A DNA stretch of 64,000 nt from contig NZ_JBHSBU010000001.1 of the NCBI RefSeq assembly GCF_042650885.1, positions 1,364,001-1,428,000 on the forward strand, in the 5' to 3' direction. A model generated the notes under the pieces. It did not search any database, was not told the DNA's origin, and saw only the letters and a program-made list of their open reading frames with translations. A program made the translations under genes and the position numbers. Each line of letters opens with the position of its first letter. The stretch's first letter is position 1. The DNA comes from Chitinimonas_A lacunae. GTDB lineage: Bacteria; Pseudomonadota; Gammaproteobacteria; Burkholderiales; Chitinimonadaceae. This document shows positions 43,311 through 51,421 of the stretch, in pieces.

Positions 43311-43958
43311 CCGCCCATTGGGCCGATGCATTAACGATTATTATTCATCAGTACAAATTGTAATACTCAAGTAATTCTCGAGAAAGAATACTTCTATTTC
43401 CGCCCACATATAATGCACTTCAGTGCAAAAATAGATGTAAAGTCATCGTCACCTTTTGATTTTTGATCTTTCGTGCAATTTGTGCACAGCAAAAAATTAC
43501 CGGCCGCCAATTTCAATTCATCTATTCTCTTGACGGAAAATTTTCCCCTAGATACACTTTTTTAGCGATTGCAGTTTTAATGATGAAGGCATTTAAATGC
43601 TCGGTCACGAGCAAAGCAATACCGCCTTTTTGGCATTGCCTTGTTTAAAGATATACAGCTCGAAAATTGACTTATATCCTCCGTGCCCAGCCCACGATTC
43701 CTTCTTCCGCACAAGCGCTATGCAGGCGCCGAATGCGTCAAAACGGCAATTGCCGCGCCAGCCCTCCTTTCGACAACAGAGCCAGAATTGATGTGCATCG
43801 CCCATTTCGTCTTTACCAGGCGGAACAGGATAGTCACGCCAATTTTTCTCCAGACGATTCGGTGGCGGCGTGAAATAACCGCTGTAGACTCTTAACCGCA
43901 ATTCCGGCCCAACCATTTTAATGGTCACCGGAAGAGTTATTAAAAAGGAGAAATAGAG
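43311..43958. other. AT-rich 650-bp upstream region of the RiPP cluster
   Basis: No gene is supported. GC content is clearly lower than in flanking genes, especially 43320-43660, which hints at foreign or strongly regulated DNA. A minus-strand frame (about 43605-43918) reads with some protein-like stretches (FTPPPNRLEKNWRDYPVPP) but lacks a ribosome-binding site and could be a gene remnant. The promoter of the precursor peptides must lie here. Confidence 0.5.
43414..43427. promoter_or_regulatory. Possible operator: TGCACT-TC-AGTGCA palindrome
   Basis: A perfect 6-bp inverted repeat with a two-base centre is followed about 45 bases later by a related CGTGCAATTTGTGCAC (from about 43472). The pair of GTGCA-type sites upstream of the precursor genes could bind a regulator; none is encoded nearby. 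Confidence 0.35.
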
Positions 43959-44132
43959 ATGAGCAAGCAGTCCCTGATCGAGTTCTATGTGTCGCGTGAA
44001 GAAGATGTCACCGGTCTGGCAGTGGGTGTCGATGTCGCTGGTCGTTGCACCACCACGACCACGACCTGCTGTAGCTGCTGTGGTAGTGGCGGCGGTCGTA
44101 CCCCGGCTCCGGTGGAAAACCAGCCGGTCTGA
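43959..44132 (+). CDS. TOMM (streptolysin S-like) precursor peptide 1
   Basis: This 57-residue peptide is almost certainly the substrate of the RiPP enzymes encoded downstream. Residues 1-29 are the leader (MSKQSLIEFYVSREED, then acidic/hydrophobic, ending VAGR). Residues 30-41 are twelve consecutive Cys/Thr/Ser residues (CTTTTTTCCSCC), able to form thiazole and (methyl)oxazole rings. A Gly/Ser linker and the tail TPAPVENQPV follow. Contiguous Cys/Thr blocks followed by a Gly-Ser stretch recall streptolysin S. AAGGAG lies eight bases before the ATG. A paralogue follows 170 bases later. Confidence 0.9.
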   Translation: MSKQSLIEFYVSREEDVTGLAVGVDVAGRCTTTTTTCCSCCGSGGGRTPAPVENQPV

Positions 44133-44301
44133 TTCCAGCAGTAAGACCCTTGAGGTCGCCCCCTCTTGAACGAAATGCTGACAGCAGGGGCAGCCCTGGC
44201 AGCAAGCTGGGGCTGGCACGACTGATGGGTAATTAAAATGCCTATCCAGCCGTCCTTTACGGCTGATACAAGCAAAAAATCCAAAAAAGGAGAAGATAGA
44301 G

Positions 44302-44469
44302 ATGAATAAGCAATCCCTGATCGAGTTCTATGTATCCCGCGAGGAAGATGTCGCCGGTATGACCGTTGGCATGGATGTTTCCGGTCGTTGCTGCACCACG
44401 ACTTCGACCTGTTGCTGCTGTAGCGGCAGCGGCAATACGCCGGCTCCCGTGGAAAACCAGCCGGTCTGA
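44302..44469 (+). CDS. TOMM (streptolysin S-like) precursor peptide 2
   Basis: This 55-residue paralogue of peptide 1 has leader residues 1-29 (MNKQSLIEFYVSREED, ending VSGR), nearly identical to peptide 1. Residues 30-41 are again exactly twelve Cys/Ser/Thr residues (CCTTTSTCCCCS), then GSGN and the same tail TPAPVENQPV. The ribosome-binding region (AAGGAG) is also duplicated, so the repeat includes control DNA. The 169-base gap between the two genes holds no other gene. Core differences (more Cys, a Ser) would give a different ring pattern or a partner peptide in a two-component product. Confidence 0.9.
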   Translation: MNKQSLIEFYVSREEDVAGMTVGMDVSGRCCTTTSTCCCCSGSGNTPAPVENQPV

Positions 44470-44496
44470 TTCTGGTTGGATCGTTTTACGGCCCAG

Positions 44497-44550
44497 ATGA
44501 GCAAGCAAAGCCGTAACTCTTCATCGAGACACTATTTACCCGTGCCGTGA
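44497..44550 (+). pseudogene. Possible vestige of a third precursor start
   Basis: An 18-codon frame begins ATGAGCAAGCAAAGC (MSKQS, the same first five residues as precursor 1) and then diverges (RNSSSRHYLPVP, stop). It lacks the good ribosome-binding site of the two real genes. It may be the decayed start of a third copy, or chance. Confidence 0.3.
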
Positions 44551-44575
44551 TGAATTTGACCTGACCATTCCCATG

Positions 44576-44610
44576 GGGTTTTGCCGCATTGCATTGATGC
44601 GGCAAAACCC
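44576..44610 (+). terminator. Strong hairpin between precursor genes and biosynthetic genes, likely attenuator
   Basis: GGGTTTTGCCGCAT (44576-44589) pairs perfectly with ATGCGGCAAAACCC (44597-44610), 14 bp with a seven-base loop and no T-run. In the streptolysin S operon a partial terminator after the precursor gene keeps precursor mRNA in excess. The position here is equivalent, but activity is inferred. Confidence 0.5.
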
Positions 44611-44714
44611 GGACTCGACAAAAGGCATCTTTCGCCCTGCCATATCGACGCCGATTTCAGCACGCCGAAATACGACGTTTTATGGCGGAGGGATTATTTC
44701 TACTCTTTATCTCT

Positions 44715-45692
44715 ATGAACCCGCTTATCAAACTGCACCCGAATCTTCAATTGTTGCCGCTCAGCAATGAAAAAATCCAGATCCGCCTGAGCGCCGATCA
44801 AATCACCCTCCCCAGCAGTGGAAAGCTCGTTCAGGCATTGGCCCGTTATAGCGATGGATCGCGTCACCAACAGGAAATATTGCAGGCATTGAGCGCAGAG
44901 GGGTTTGACCCGGCGCAAATCGAAGCCCTGCTCGAGTTATTCCATGATCGTGGCTATTTCGCTGATGATTCGACGGGCAGCGGCAGTTGGCAGATCGATA
45001 CGCTGGCTGGCCAGATCGAATGGATAGGTGAGAAAAGCCGGGAGAGCAATGATCGTTATGAAAACCTGTTGAATACTTTCGATATCCGGCATATCACGGT
45101 TCACCTGCCCCAGCCCGGCCTGCTGAGCCAGACCGTCGCCGCCCAGTTGCGTGCGCTGGGCTTTCAAGTCCAGGAAGGCGGGGAGCTGCCGGCGGACGCC
45201 AGCAATCTCATCCGTCTTGTCTGTAGCGACCACGACGACCACCGTTCGGCGCTGGAGCAGAACAAACTGGCGCTCGATGCGCGCCATCCGGTCCTGTTTG
45301 CGGCCCTGACCGACTCGCACGCCCGGATCGGTCCTTTTGTATTGCCCGGGGAAACCCCCTGCTTTGCCTGCTATCACCATCGGCTGCGCAGCAATCTGCG
45401 CTTTCCCGAGGAATTCGATCATTTCGTCGGCGTCGCCAGCGAAGGACAGTCCAAGCAGGCCATCGAGCCGTCGAAGATCTATGCCCAGGCCGCAGCGAGC
45501 TATCTGTGTACCGAGCTGTTGAAGTTCGTGCACAAGACCACCCATCTGTCCTTGCTGGGTCGAGTGATGGAAGTGGATCTGCTGGGCTATCAGTCCACGA
45601 TTTCCAGCGTACTGAAATTGCCGCGCTGTCCGGTCTGCGGCGTGGGCCGGGCTCATCTCAGCCCGTCGCGCGCCGTGCGCAATCTTCTGTAA
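44715..45692 (+). CDS. TOMM cyclodehydratase partner protein (E1-like, McbB/SagC-type ocin-ThiF-like)
   Basis: This 325-residue protein matches the leader-binding / E1-like partner of YcaO enzymes. An N-terminal region (about 1-85) is rich in short strands and helices, as expected for a RiPP-recognition element. The middle resembles the bacteriocin cyclodehydratase domain (LPGETPCFACYHHRLRSN by residue 215-235). Two Cys pairs, CFAC and CPVCG (near 306), would hold a structural zinc. It should bind the precursor leader and present the core to the YcaO protein. The start at MNPLIKLHPN is favoured by family length. An in-frame ATG 11 codons upstream exists, and neither has a good ribosome-binding site. 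It lies 15 bp before the YcaO gene. Confidence 0.82.
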   Translation: MNPLIKLHPNLQLLPLSNEKIQIRLSADQITLPSSGKLVQALARYSDGSRHQQEILQALSAEGFDPAQIEALLELFHDRGYFADDSTGSGSWQIDTLAGQIEWIGEKSRESNDRYENLLNTFDIRHITVHLPQPGLLSQTVAAQLRALGFQVQEGGELPADASNLIRLVCSDHDDHRSALEQNKLALDARHPVLFAALTDSHARIGPFVLPGETPCFACYHHRLRSNLRFPEEFDHFVGVASEGQSKQAIEPSKIYAQAAASYLCTELLKFVHKTTHLSLLGRVMEVDLLGYQSTISSVLKLPRCPVCGVGRAHLSPSRAVRNLL

Positions 45693-45707
45693 GACACGGA
45701 GGCGATG

Positions 45708-47006
45708 ATGCAAAACCCCGTGTTTTCCGACCGTTTCCAGGAAGTCTATCGGGCGCTGGTCGCGCCGAAGACCGGCATCATTCGCCGCCTGGTCGATCTG
45801 CCGCTGCAACCCGACGAAGCGCCTCTGTTTATTTCGGCGGCGACCTGTACCACACCGCAGTATTTCTCCCGCAATGCCACGCCCGAGCAGATCTTCTACA
45901 CGGTACAGGCCAACGGCGTCGGCTTTACCCGCGAGGACTGCCTGTGGAGCGTGATGGGTGAAGCCTGCGAGCGCTACGCCAGCGGTATCTATTTCGAGGA
46001 CGAGCTGGTCGAAGCCAGCATCGCCGAAATGGGCGATGCCGCCGTCGATATGACGCGCTTTATCGCCTACGACGAAGCCCAGTACGCCAACCCCGACTTC
46101 CCCTGGCGTCGCCTCGCCCGCAACCAGCCGCTGCGCTGGACGCCGGGCAAGAGCCTCAAGGACGGACGGGAAGTCTATCTGCCGGCCTATCAGGTCTGGA
46201 TGGGCTGCGTGCCCCGGCTCGCGGGCGAAATGTGTCTGCCCCAGCTCAGTACCGGTCAGGGCGCCGGTGCCACGCTGGAGCAGGCGATCCTGTCCGGACT
46301 CAATGAAGTGGTCGAACGCGACTCCTTCACCAGCGCCTGGCTATTGCGCTACAGCCCGCCGCAACTGCGCTTTGGCGCCGATATCGATCCGCGTCTGGCT
46401 GGATTGCTCAATATTCCCCGCCTCGGTATCCGGGTGCTCGATATCAGCACCGATCTGGGCCTGCCGTGCTATCTGACGCTGCTCACGCCCGAGCAGGCCG
46501 GTGGTGTGGCCGTGGGCGCCTCGGCCAACCGCAGTGCCATGACCGCCCTGCTGAAATCGGTGATGGAAGCGCATCACACCCGCAACTGGACCATCGAGTT
46601 GGCGCGTACCGCCGAGAAGACCGACGAGCGCTCGATTTCCGACTTTGAACACCATGTGCGCTTTTATCTGCATCCGGAGCAGCGCCACCGCCTGCAATTC
46701 CTCCATGAAGGTCCGGTGCAGACCTTCCAGCACGAGCCCGATACGGAAAGCATCCCGGAACGGCTGGCGGCCTCGATCGCCGCGCTCGAGCGGGCCGGCT
46801 TCGAAGCCTTCTATGTCGATATCACGCCGGCCGACCTCGCTTCGATCGGCATCCATACCGTCAAGGTGATCGTGCCGGGACTCCAGCCCCTGCATGTCGG
46901 CTATGGCACCGAGCACCGCGACCCGCGCCGCCTGAAGCAGGTCGCGGCCCATTGGGGACTCGATTGGCCGCGTGCGCTCAACAGCGACCCGCATCCCTTC
47001 CCCTGA
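45708..47006 (+). CDS. YcaO-type cyclodehydratase (TOMM D protein)
   Basis: YcaO proteins use ATP to activate backbone amides so that Cys, Ser and Thr side chains cyclise to azolines. The 432-residue protein carries the ATP-binding patterns: SVMGEACERYASG (near 83-95) and GLNEVVERDSFTSAW (near 200-214). The C-terminus ends DPHPFP, a PxPxP end seen in azole-forming YcaOs. GGAGG lies five bases before this ATG (the adjacent ATG at 45705 is also possible). It works with the preceding partner protein on the two precursors and with the following dehydrogenase. The downstream gene starts 39 bp later. Confidence 0.95.
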   Translation: MQNPVFSDRFQEVYRALVAPKTGIIRRLVDLPLQPDEAPLFISAATCTTPQYFSRNATPEQIFYTVQANGVGFTREDCLWSVMGEACERYASGIYFEDELVEASIAEMGDAAVDMTRFIAYDEAQYANPDFPWRRLARNQPLRWTPGKSLKDGREVYLPAYQVWMGCVPRLAGEMCLPQLSTGQGAGATLEQAILSGLNEVVERDSFTSAWLLRYSPPQLRFGADIDPRLAGLLNIPRLGIRVLDISTDLGLPCYLTLLTPEQAGGVAVGASANRSAMTALLKSVMEAHHTRNWTIELARTAEKTDERSISDFEHHVRFYLHPEQRHRLQFLHEGPVQTFQHEPDTESIPERLAASIAALERAGFEAFYVDITPADLASIGIHTVKVIVPGLQPLHVGYGTEHRDPRRLKQVAAHWGLDWPRALNSDPHPFP

Positions 47007-47045
47007 GCGCCTCGCCGTGAACCTGCCGACAAGATGGATTAGCCC

Positions 47046-47906
47046 ATGACTTCCTCTACCCCCGTTCTGGTCAATTCGCAACCGACCGACCCCGATCGTC
47101 TGTACGAGATCTTTCACGAAAACACCAAGCATCGCTGGTCTCAGGACCTGGAAAACCGCCTGCGCATCGGCAGCTATCTGATCGAGGAACGCTCGATCCG
47201 CGAGACCGCCAACAACTACAAGGTCTACCAGCTGGCGGAAAGGCTGGCACTGCCCTCGGCCGAGCCGCTCGAGATGGCGACTTCGACCGCGCTGGCCAGA
47301 CGGGTCAGCTCGCGTCAGTTCAACGGCCAGTCGATCACGCTGAACGAGCTGTCCAATCTGCTGTACCACGGCGCCGCCTGTACCCGTCAAGGTCTGTCCG
47401 CCAGCCATCGCGATGTGGAACTGCACTTTCGCAACTACCCCTCGGGCGGCGGCCTCTATCCGATCGAGGTCTATCCGGTGCTGCTGCGGGTCGAGGGCCA
47501 GCAGCCGATGATTACCCACTACGATCCGCTCAACCATCGGCTCGATATCCTGCAACGCGATATCAGTCTCGATGCGCTGCACAGTGCCTTTGCCGAAGTC
47601 GGCGAACTGCTGGCGCAGGCGGCCGTGGTGGTCTTCATGACGTCGGTGTTTGCCCGCTCCACGGTCAAATACAACGACCGAGGCTATCGGCTGTGTCTGC
47701 TCGAAGCGGGTCATCTGGCGCAGAACCTGTGCATCACCACCGCCGCCAGCGGCCTGTCCTCGCTGGTACATGCCGGTTACGACGATGATGCCGCCGCCCG
47801 CTGGCTCGATTGCGACGGCGTGAACGAAGCGGTGGTCCACTCGGTATTCATCGGTCATCCGCACGCCGATGACCCCTGGTTCGCCAGCCGGAACGAGGCG
47901 GTATGA
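47046..47906 (+). CDS. SagB-type FMN-dependent azoline dehydrogenase
   Basis: SagB-type nitroreductase-fold enzymes oxidise azolines to aromatic azoles with FMN. The 286-residue protein shows the family opening ALARRVSSRQFNGQSITLNELSNLLYH, then a YPSGGGLYPIEVYPV active-site segment. C-terminal LCLLEAGHLAQNLCITTAASGL binds FMN. The presence of this gene predicts thiazoles/oxazoles rather than only azolines. It is preceded by the YcaO gene and overlaps the next gene by four bases, starting the tightly coupled part of the operon. Confidence 0.93.
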   Translation: MTSSTPVLVNSQPTDPDRLYEIFHENTKHRWSQDLENRLRIGSYLIEERSIRETANNYKVYQLAERLALPSAEPLEMATSTALARRVSSRQFNGQSITLNELSNLLYHGAACTRQGLSASHRDVELHFRNYPSGGGLYPIEVYPVLLRVEGQQPMITHYDPLNHRLDILQRDISLDALHSAFAEVGELLAQAAVVVFMTSVFARSTVKYNDRGYRLCLLEAGHLAQNLCITTAASGLSSLVHAGYDDDAAARWLDCDGVNEAVVHSVFIGHPHADDPWFASRNEAV

Positions 47907-49327
47907 GCGCATCCGCCACCCTCGGGCAAAGCGCCCGCGCCATACTGGCCGACGACCCCTACCGGATCGACGAACTGGCCCGTCTGATGCTGCTCGGGCT
48001 GCTGCCCGGGGGCGAGCGGGAAGAAACCGACCGTGGGCTGGCCATTCTGGGCCGGCTGCGCATCGGTCGGTACTTTCGCACGGCAATCGAGGCGGTCCGG
48101 CAGCAACAGGCCGAGCTGGACTGGCTCGATGGCGTGTTCTATCTGAGCGAACCGGCCCACAACGGCACCTTGCTGCACACGGTCCATAGCGCCGTGCAAC
48201 ACCATCTCAAGGCCGCCCGGGTGCTGTTCCGCCTGCCGCTGCCCCTGTTACTGGTCGATCTGCGCAACAACACGCAAGCGATCAGCCTGACCATCCATGA
48301 AATCGAGGGACTGGGGCAGATTCTGCTGGCCGGCAACTGTCCGCCCGCCGAGCGCTCCGCCACCTTGGCCCATGAGCTGTTCCACAGCCTGTTCCGCTGC
48401 GGCAACCGTTTTCTCGACGAGGGTCTGGCGGTCCATTTCGAAGCGCGGCGCTGTCCTGAACATTGCTTCCCACTGCCGCGCAAGCGCTTTGCCGAGCTGC
48501 TCGACACAGCCCCGCAGTGCTTTTCACTGCGGGAGCTGATCGAGTGCGAGCCGGAACGGACCCGTCTGCAAGGCGGTCTGGCCGGCACGCAGGAAGAAAA
48601 GCAGCTGGTCTACGTACAGGCCTGGCGGCTGATCGATGACTGGTTCAACCGTTTCGGTCTGGCCGGCACGCTGGCGGCCTGCCGCAAGCTCGCCGAGGCC
48701 GGAGCGAAACAGCGTGAACAGGTCTTCCAATCGATTACCGGGCAGGACTGGGCAGGTGCCGATCAAGCGCTGTTCGGCAACAAGACTACCTTCAAGACCG
48801 CTTGGAATCTCGATCTGATCGAAGCACGGCTTGCTGCGGGCCAGCCGTTTCCCGAACTCGAAGAAGCGCTGCGCTGGCTGCGTCAGCAGGCTGCGGACGG
48901 CGAGCGCCGTGCCCGGCGTCTGCTGGCCAGACAGTTGCTGTTGCCGGCGCTGGAGCGGCAGATGGAACCGGCCGCGCAGCAGGCTGCGGTACGCGAGGCC
49001 GTACCGTTGCTCGAAGCGGCTGAGCGCGATGGCGAGGACGGGCCGGAACATCGGCTGCAACTGGCCTGGCTTGCCACCTTGCAGGCGCTGCTGACCACGG
49101 CACCCGAACAGATCTGGCTGGCCAACCAGGCCGCCTGCCAGCGCTACCGCGAAGCGCTGACGCTGGCGCCCGACCATGTCGAGACCCTGCATTCTGCCGG
49201 CATCTTCTTTTCCCATATGCCCGCATCCCTGGGCGGCGACCCTGCGTTTGCCCGCCAATGTTTTGAACAGGCCGCCCGGCTGCGCTCGGTGCATGCCGCG
49301 GCGGTCCGTTCCGGAGTGACCTCATGA
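47903..49327 (+). CDS. HExxH zinc-peptidase-like protein, candidate leader peptidase of the TOMM cluster
   Basis: This 474-residue protein has no signal peptide and is probably cytoplasmic. It contains a HELFH zinc motif (157-161), with a second ligand candidate in LDEGLAVHFE (Glu173). This arrangement is like the peptidase-MA superfamily, in which a Glu a short distance after HExxH completes the site. The second half (from about 300) is Ala/Leu/Arg-rich and helical with TPR-like spacing. SLS-type clusters need an enzyme to remove the leader after heterocyclisation. In Gram-positive relatives this role is given to a CAAX-type protease, which is absent here, so this gene is the best candidate. 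That function is inferred. Overlaps both neighbours by four bases. Confidence 0.6.
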   Translation: MSASATLGQSARAILADDPYRIDELARLMLLGLLPGGEREETDRGLAILGRLRIGRYFRTAIEAVRQQQAELDWLDGVFYLSEPAHNGTLLHTVHSAVQHHLKAARVLFRLPLPLLLVDLRNNTQAISLTIHEIEGLGQILLAGNCPPAERSATLAHELFHSLFRCGNRFLDEGLAVHFEARRCPEHCFPLPRKRFAELLDTAPQCFSLRELIECEPERTRLQGGLAGTQEEKQLVYVQAWRLIDDWFNRFGLAGTLAACRKLAEAGAKQREQVFQSITGQDWAGADQALFGNKTTFKTAWNLDLIEARLAAGQPFPELEEALRWLRQQAADGERRARRLLARQLLLPALERQMEPAAQQAAVREAVPLLEAAERDGEDGPEHRLQLAWLATLQALLTTAPEQIWLANQAACQRYREALTLAPDHVETLHSAGIFFSHMPASLGGDPAFARQCFEQAARLRSVHAAAVRSGVTS

Positions 49328-50229
49328 TCGAGCTTGACCGGGTCGTATTGCAGAGCAAGACCTTTTCCCTCGAAGTCCCGTCGCTGCGGCTCAAGCCCGG
49401 TCAGCCCACCGTGCTGGTCGGCCGCAACGGCGGCGGTAAATCGACACTGATGGAAGCCATTCTCGGCCTGCGCCCCCTGGCCCAGGGTGAGATTCGTATC
49501 GAAGACCAGCCGGCGCCGAGCTGGCTCAAGCGGGCAGAGAACAAACGCCGGCTCGGTGTGCAACTGCAAGCCATGAGCTATCCGGCCAAGACCCGGGTCG
49601 CCGAAGTGGTCGGGCTGCACCATGTGCTCTATCGCGGCCGCCATTCGACGCAGATCGCCCAGGAATTGGCGATCCCGGCGATTGCCGACCGTTATTACGA
49701 GCGGCTGTCGCGTGGCGAGAAGCAGCGGGTCGATCTGTATATCGCGCTGTCGCATGACCCCGAACTGGTGCTGCTGGACGAACCGACCACCGGGCTGGAC
49801 GCCTCGTTCGTCGAACGGGCGCTGGCGCTGATCGCCAGCTTTACCGGCCGTGCCGACAAGACCGTGCTCTATGCCTCGCATATCGCCCGCGAAGTGCAAC
49901 TGGCGCGCGAACTGGCCTGGATCGAAAACGGCCGGCTCGGCCAGGAGCCCTTGGCCAACTACATGGCCTCGCGCTTTGGCACCTATTGCGGCGAACTGGC
50001 GGTGGGGCCGGCCCAGGCCGAGCCGCTGCTGGCTGCGGCCAGCCAGTTGCCGGCCGTGCGCACCACCCGGATCAGCAGTCATGACCGCCTGCTGGCCTTC
50101 GGAGAAGGCGAACTGTTCAAGACGGCTTTTCTGAATCTGGCCGAACACTGGGCGGCCGGACATACCCTGCGGCTGGTCGATTACGATGACTTGCTGAAAA
50201 ACGTGTCCTGCCGGGAGGGTGGATTGTGA
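49324..50229 (+). CDS. ABC transporter ATP-binding protein of the TOMM exporter
   Basis: The 301-residue ATPase has Walker A GRNGGGKST (near 38-46), a Q-loop, the signature LSRGEKQR (a variant of LSGGQ), Walker B LVLLDEP and an H-loop (SH). It contains a C-terminal extension of about 90 residues after the core ATPase. With the next gene (ABC-2 type permease) it should form a two-component exporter in the inner membrane. Such pairs in SLS clusters export the mature product and provide self-protection. Overlaps both neighbours by four bases. Confidence 0.93.
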   Translation: MIELDRVVLQSKTFSLEVPSLRLKPGQPTVLVGRNGGGKSTLMEAILGLRPLAQGEIRIEDQPAPSWLKRAENKRRLGVQLQAMSYPAKTRVAEVVGLHHVLYRGRHSTQIAQELAIPAIADRYYERLSRGEKQRVDLYIALSHDPELVLLDEPTTGLDASFVERALALIASFTGRADKTVLYASHIAREVQLARELAWIENGRLGQEPLANYMASRFGTYCGELAVGPAQAEPLLAAASQLPAVRTTRISSHDRLLAFGEGELFKTAFLNLAEHWAAGHTLRLVDYDDLLKNVSCREGGL

Positions 50230-50990
50230 ATATCAAGGTAATCGCCTACCAGTTGGTACTGGAGATCAAGCGCTATGGACGCGATCGGATGGGGGCCTTC
50301 TGGACCTTCGCCTTTCCCTTCCTGATGCTCTACCTGTTCATGTGGATGTATGGCGGCGACAAATACGGCCTGAGCAACAGCTATCTGGTCGCCGGGATGG
50401 TGGGCATGACCATCATCGCCACCTGTCTGTTCGGCTTTGCCGTGGTGCTGGTCGATCTGCGGGCACGCGAAGTGTTCAAGATGTTCCATCTGTTCCCGCT
50501 CGGTCGCGTCGACTACCTGCTGGCCTTCGTGCTGAGCCGGGTCATTATCCTGACCGGTTTTTCGGTGTTCTATCTGCTGGTGGCCCACGCCATCTATGGG
50601 CTCGATCTGCGGGCCGACTGGGGGCAATGGCTGGCCATCGTGTCCCTGCTGCTGATGGGCTCCATCACCTTCCTTGCCTTCGGCCTGGCCCTGTCCAGCC
50701 GCCTGTCCAGTGTCACGGCCGCGACGGGCCTGACCAATCTGCTGTATTTCCCGCTGATTTTCCTGAGCGATCTGTTCTACCCGCAGCAAGGTCTGCCCAG
50801 CTGGGTCGCCCAGGCGATCAACCTGTTTCCGCTCACTGACTTCGTCAACGCGCTGCGTGGCGCCATCGCCCCCACGGTCGAGTGGAGCCGGATCGGCGAA
50901 CTGATGCCGAAGCTACTGATCTGGACCACCGTCTCGCTGCTGCTCACCGTCTACGGCTTCCGTTGGCACAACAAGCGGAACAACGACTGA
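50226..50990 (+). CDS. ABC-2 type transporter permease of the TOMM exporter
   Basis: The 254-residue membrane protein has six predicted hydrophobic segments (about 22-42, 55-80, 98-122, 132-155, 165-190, 225-247) and an ABC-2 pattern (LTNLLYFPLIFLSDLFYP near 170-187, then INLFPLTDFVNALRG). It forms the channel for the preceding ATPase, presumably exporting the azole-containing peptide. The start overlaps the previous stop by four bases. A 26-bp gap with a GGGAGA ribosome-binding site separates it from the next gene. Confidence 0.9.
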   Translation: MNIKVIAYQLVLEIKRYGRDRMGAFWTFAFPFLMLYLFMWMYGGDKYGLSNSYLVAGMVGMTIIATCLFGFAVVLVDLRAREVFKMFHLFPLGRVDYLLAFVLSRVIILTGFSVFYLLVAHAIYGLDLRADWGQWLAIVSLLLMGSITFLAFGLALSSRLSSVTAATGLTNLLYFPLIFLSDLFYPQQGLPSWVAQAINLFPLTDFVNALRGAIAPTVEWSRIGELMPKLLIWTTVSLLLTVYGFRWHNKRNND

Positions 50991-51016
50991 TGCGCGCCTT
51001 TCCCGGGAGACACCCC

Positions 51017-51421
51017 ATGCTCAAACCTGTGCTCGCCGCCCTGCTGGCGCTGTCGGCCCACGCCGGCGGAACCCTCGAAATCGAAGTCGCCAATGTGATG
51101 GCCGGCAAGGGTCAGCTGTTGATCGGCCTATGCAAGAAGAGCGAATTCCTGACGCCCCATTGCAGCCACAACCAGTCGGTGCCGGCCAGCAAGAATCCGC
51201 AGCCGATACAACTGACCGGCGTCCCGGCCGGCGAATACGCCTTGCAGGTGGTGTACGACCGCAACAGCAACTATCGGATGGACGTCAACAACTTCGGCGC
51301 CCCCATCGAGCCGATCGGCTTCAGCCGCGACGCCGTCGGCAAGATGGGGCCGCCCAGGTTCGACGATGCCCGCTTCACCTTCAACGGCCAATCGGCCCGG
51401 TTGCGTGTCCATGTCTACTGA
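51017..51421 (+). CDS. Exported DUF2141 protein
   Basis: The 134-residue protein has a signal peptide (residues 1-16, ending SAHA). It shows the DUF2141 pattern: early LLIGLCKKSEF, a central GEYALQVVYDRNSNYRMDVNNFGAPIEPIGFSRDA (by position), and late MGPPRFDDARFTF. Family members are small secreted beta proteins of unknown role. Its place inside the RiPP operon, between the exporter and the second ABC module, suggests a periplasmic part in handling the product, but nothing in the protein proves it. The next gene begins within its last 11 bases. Confidence 0.85.
   Translation: MLKPVLAALLALSAHAGGTLEIEVANVMAGKGQLLIGLCKKSEFLTPHCSHNQSVPASKNPQPIQLTGVPAGEYALQVVYDRNSNYRMDVNNFGAPIEPIGFSRDAVGKMGPPRFDDARFTFNGQSARLRVHVY

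Noticed and set aside
43605..43918. A minus-strand frame upstream of the precursors with stretches such as FTPPPNRLEKNWRDYPVPP
   Set aside because: No ribosome-binding site, no recognised family, and the longer form runs antisense through precursor 1. Kept only as a possible gene remnant in the spacer note.
44133..44301. A Cys-rich antisense reading (ACCQGCPCCQH) between the two precursors
   Set aside because: It has only a GTG start without a ribosome-binding site and no leader resembling the real precursors; probably chance in G/C-rich DNA.
46341..48086. A 581-codon minus-strand frame across the YcaO and SagB-type genes
   Set aside because: The plus-strand genes have clear family motifs and coupled starts; the minus frame has none.
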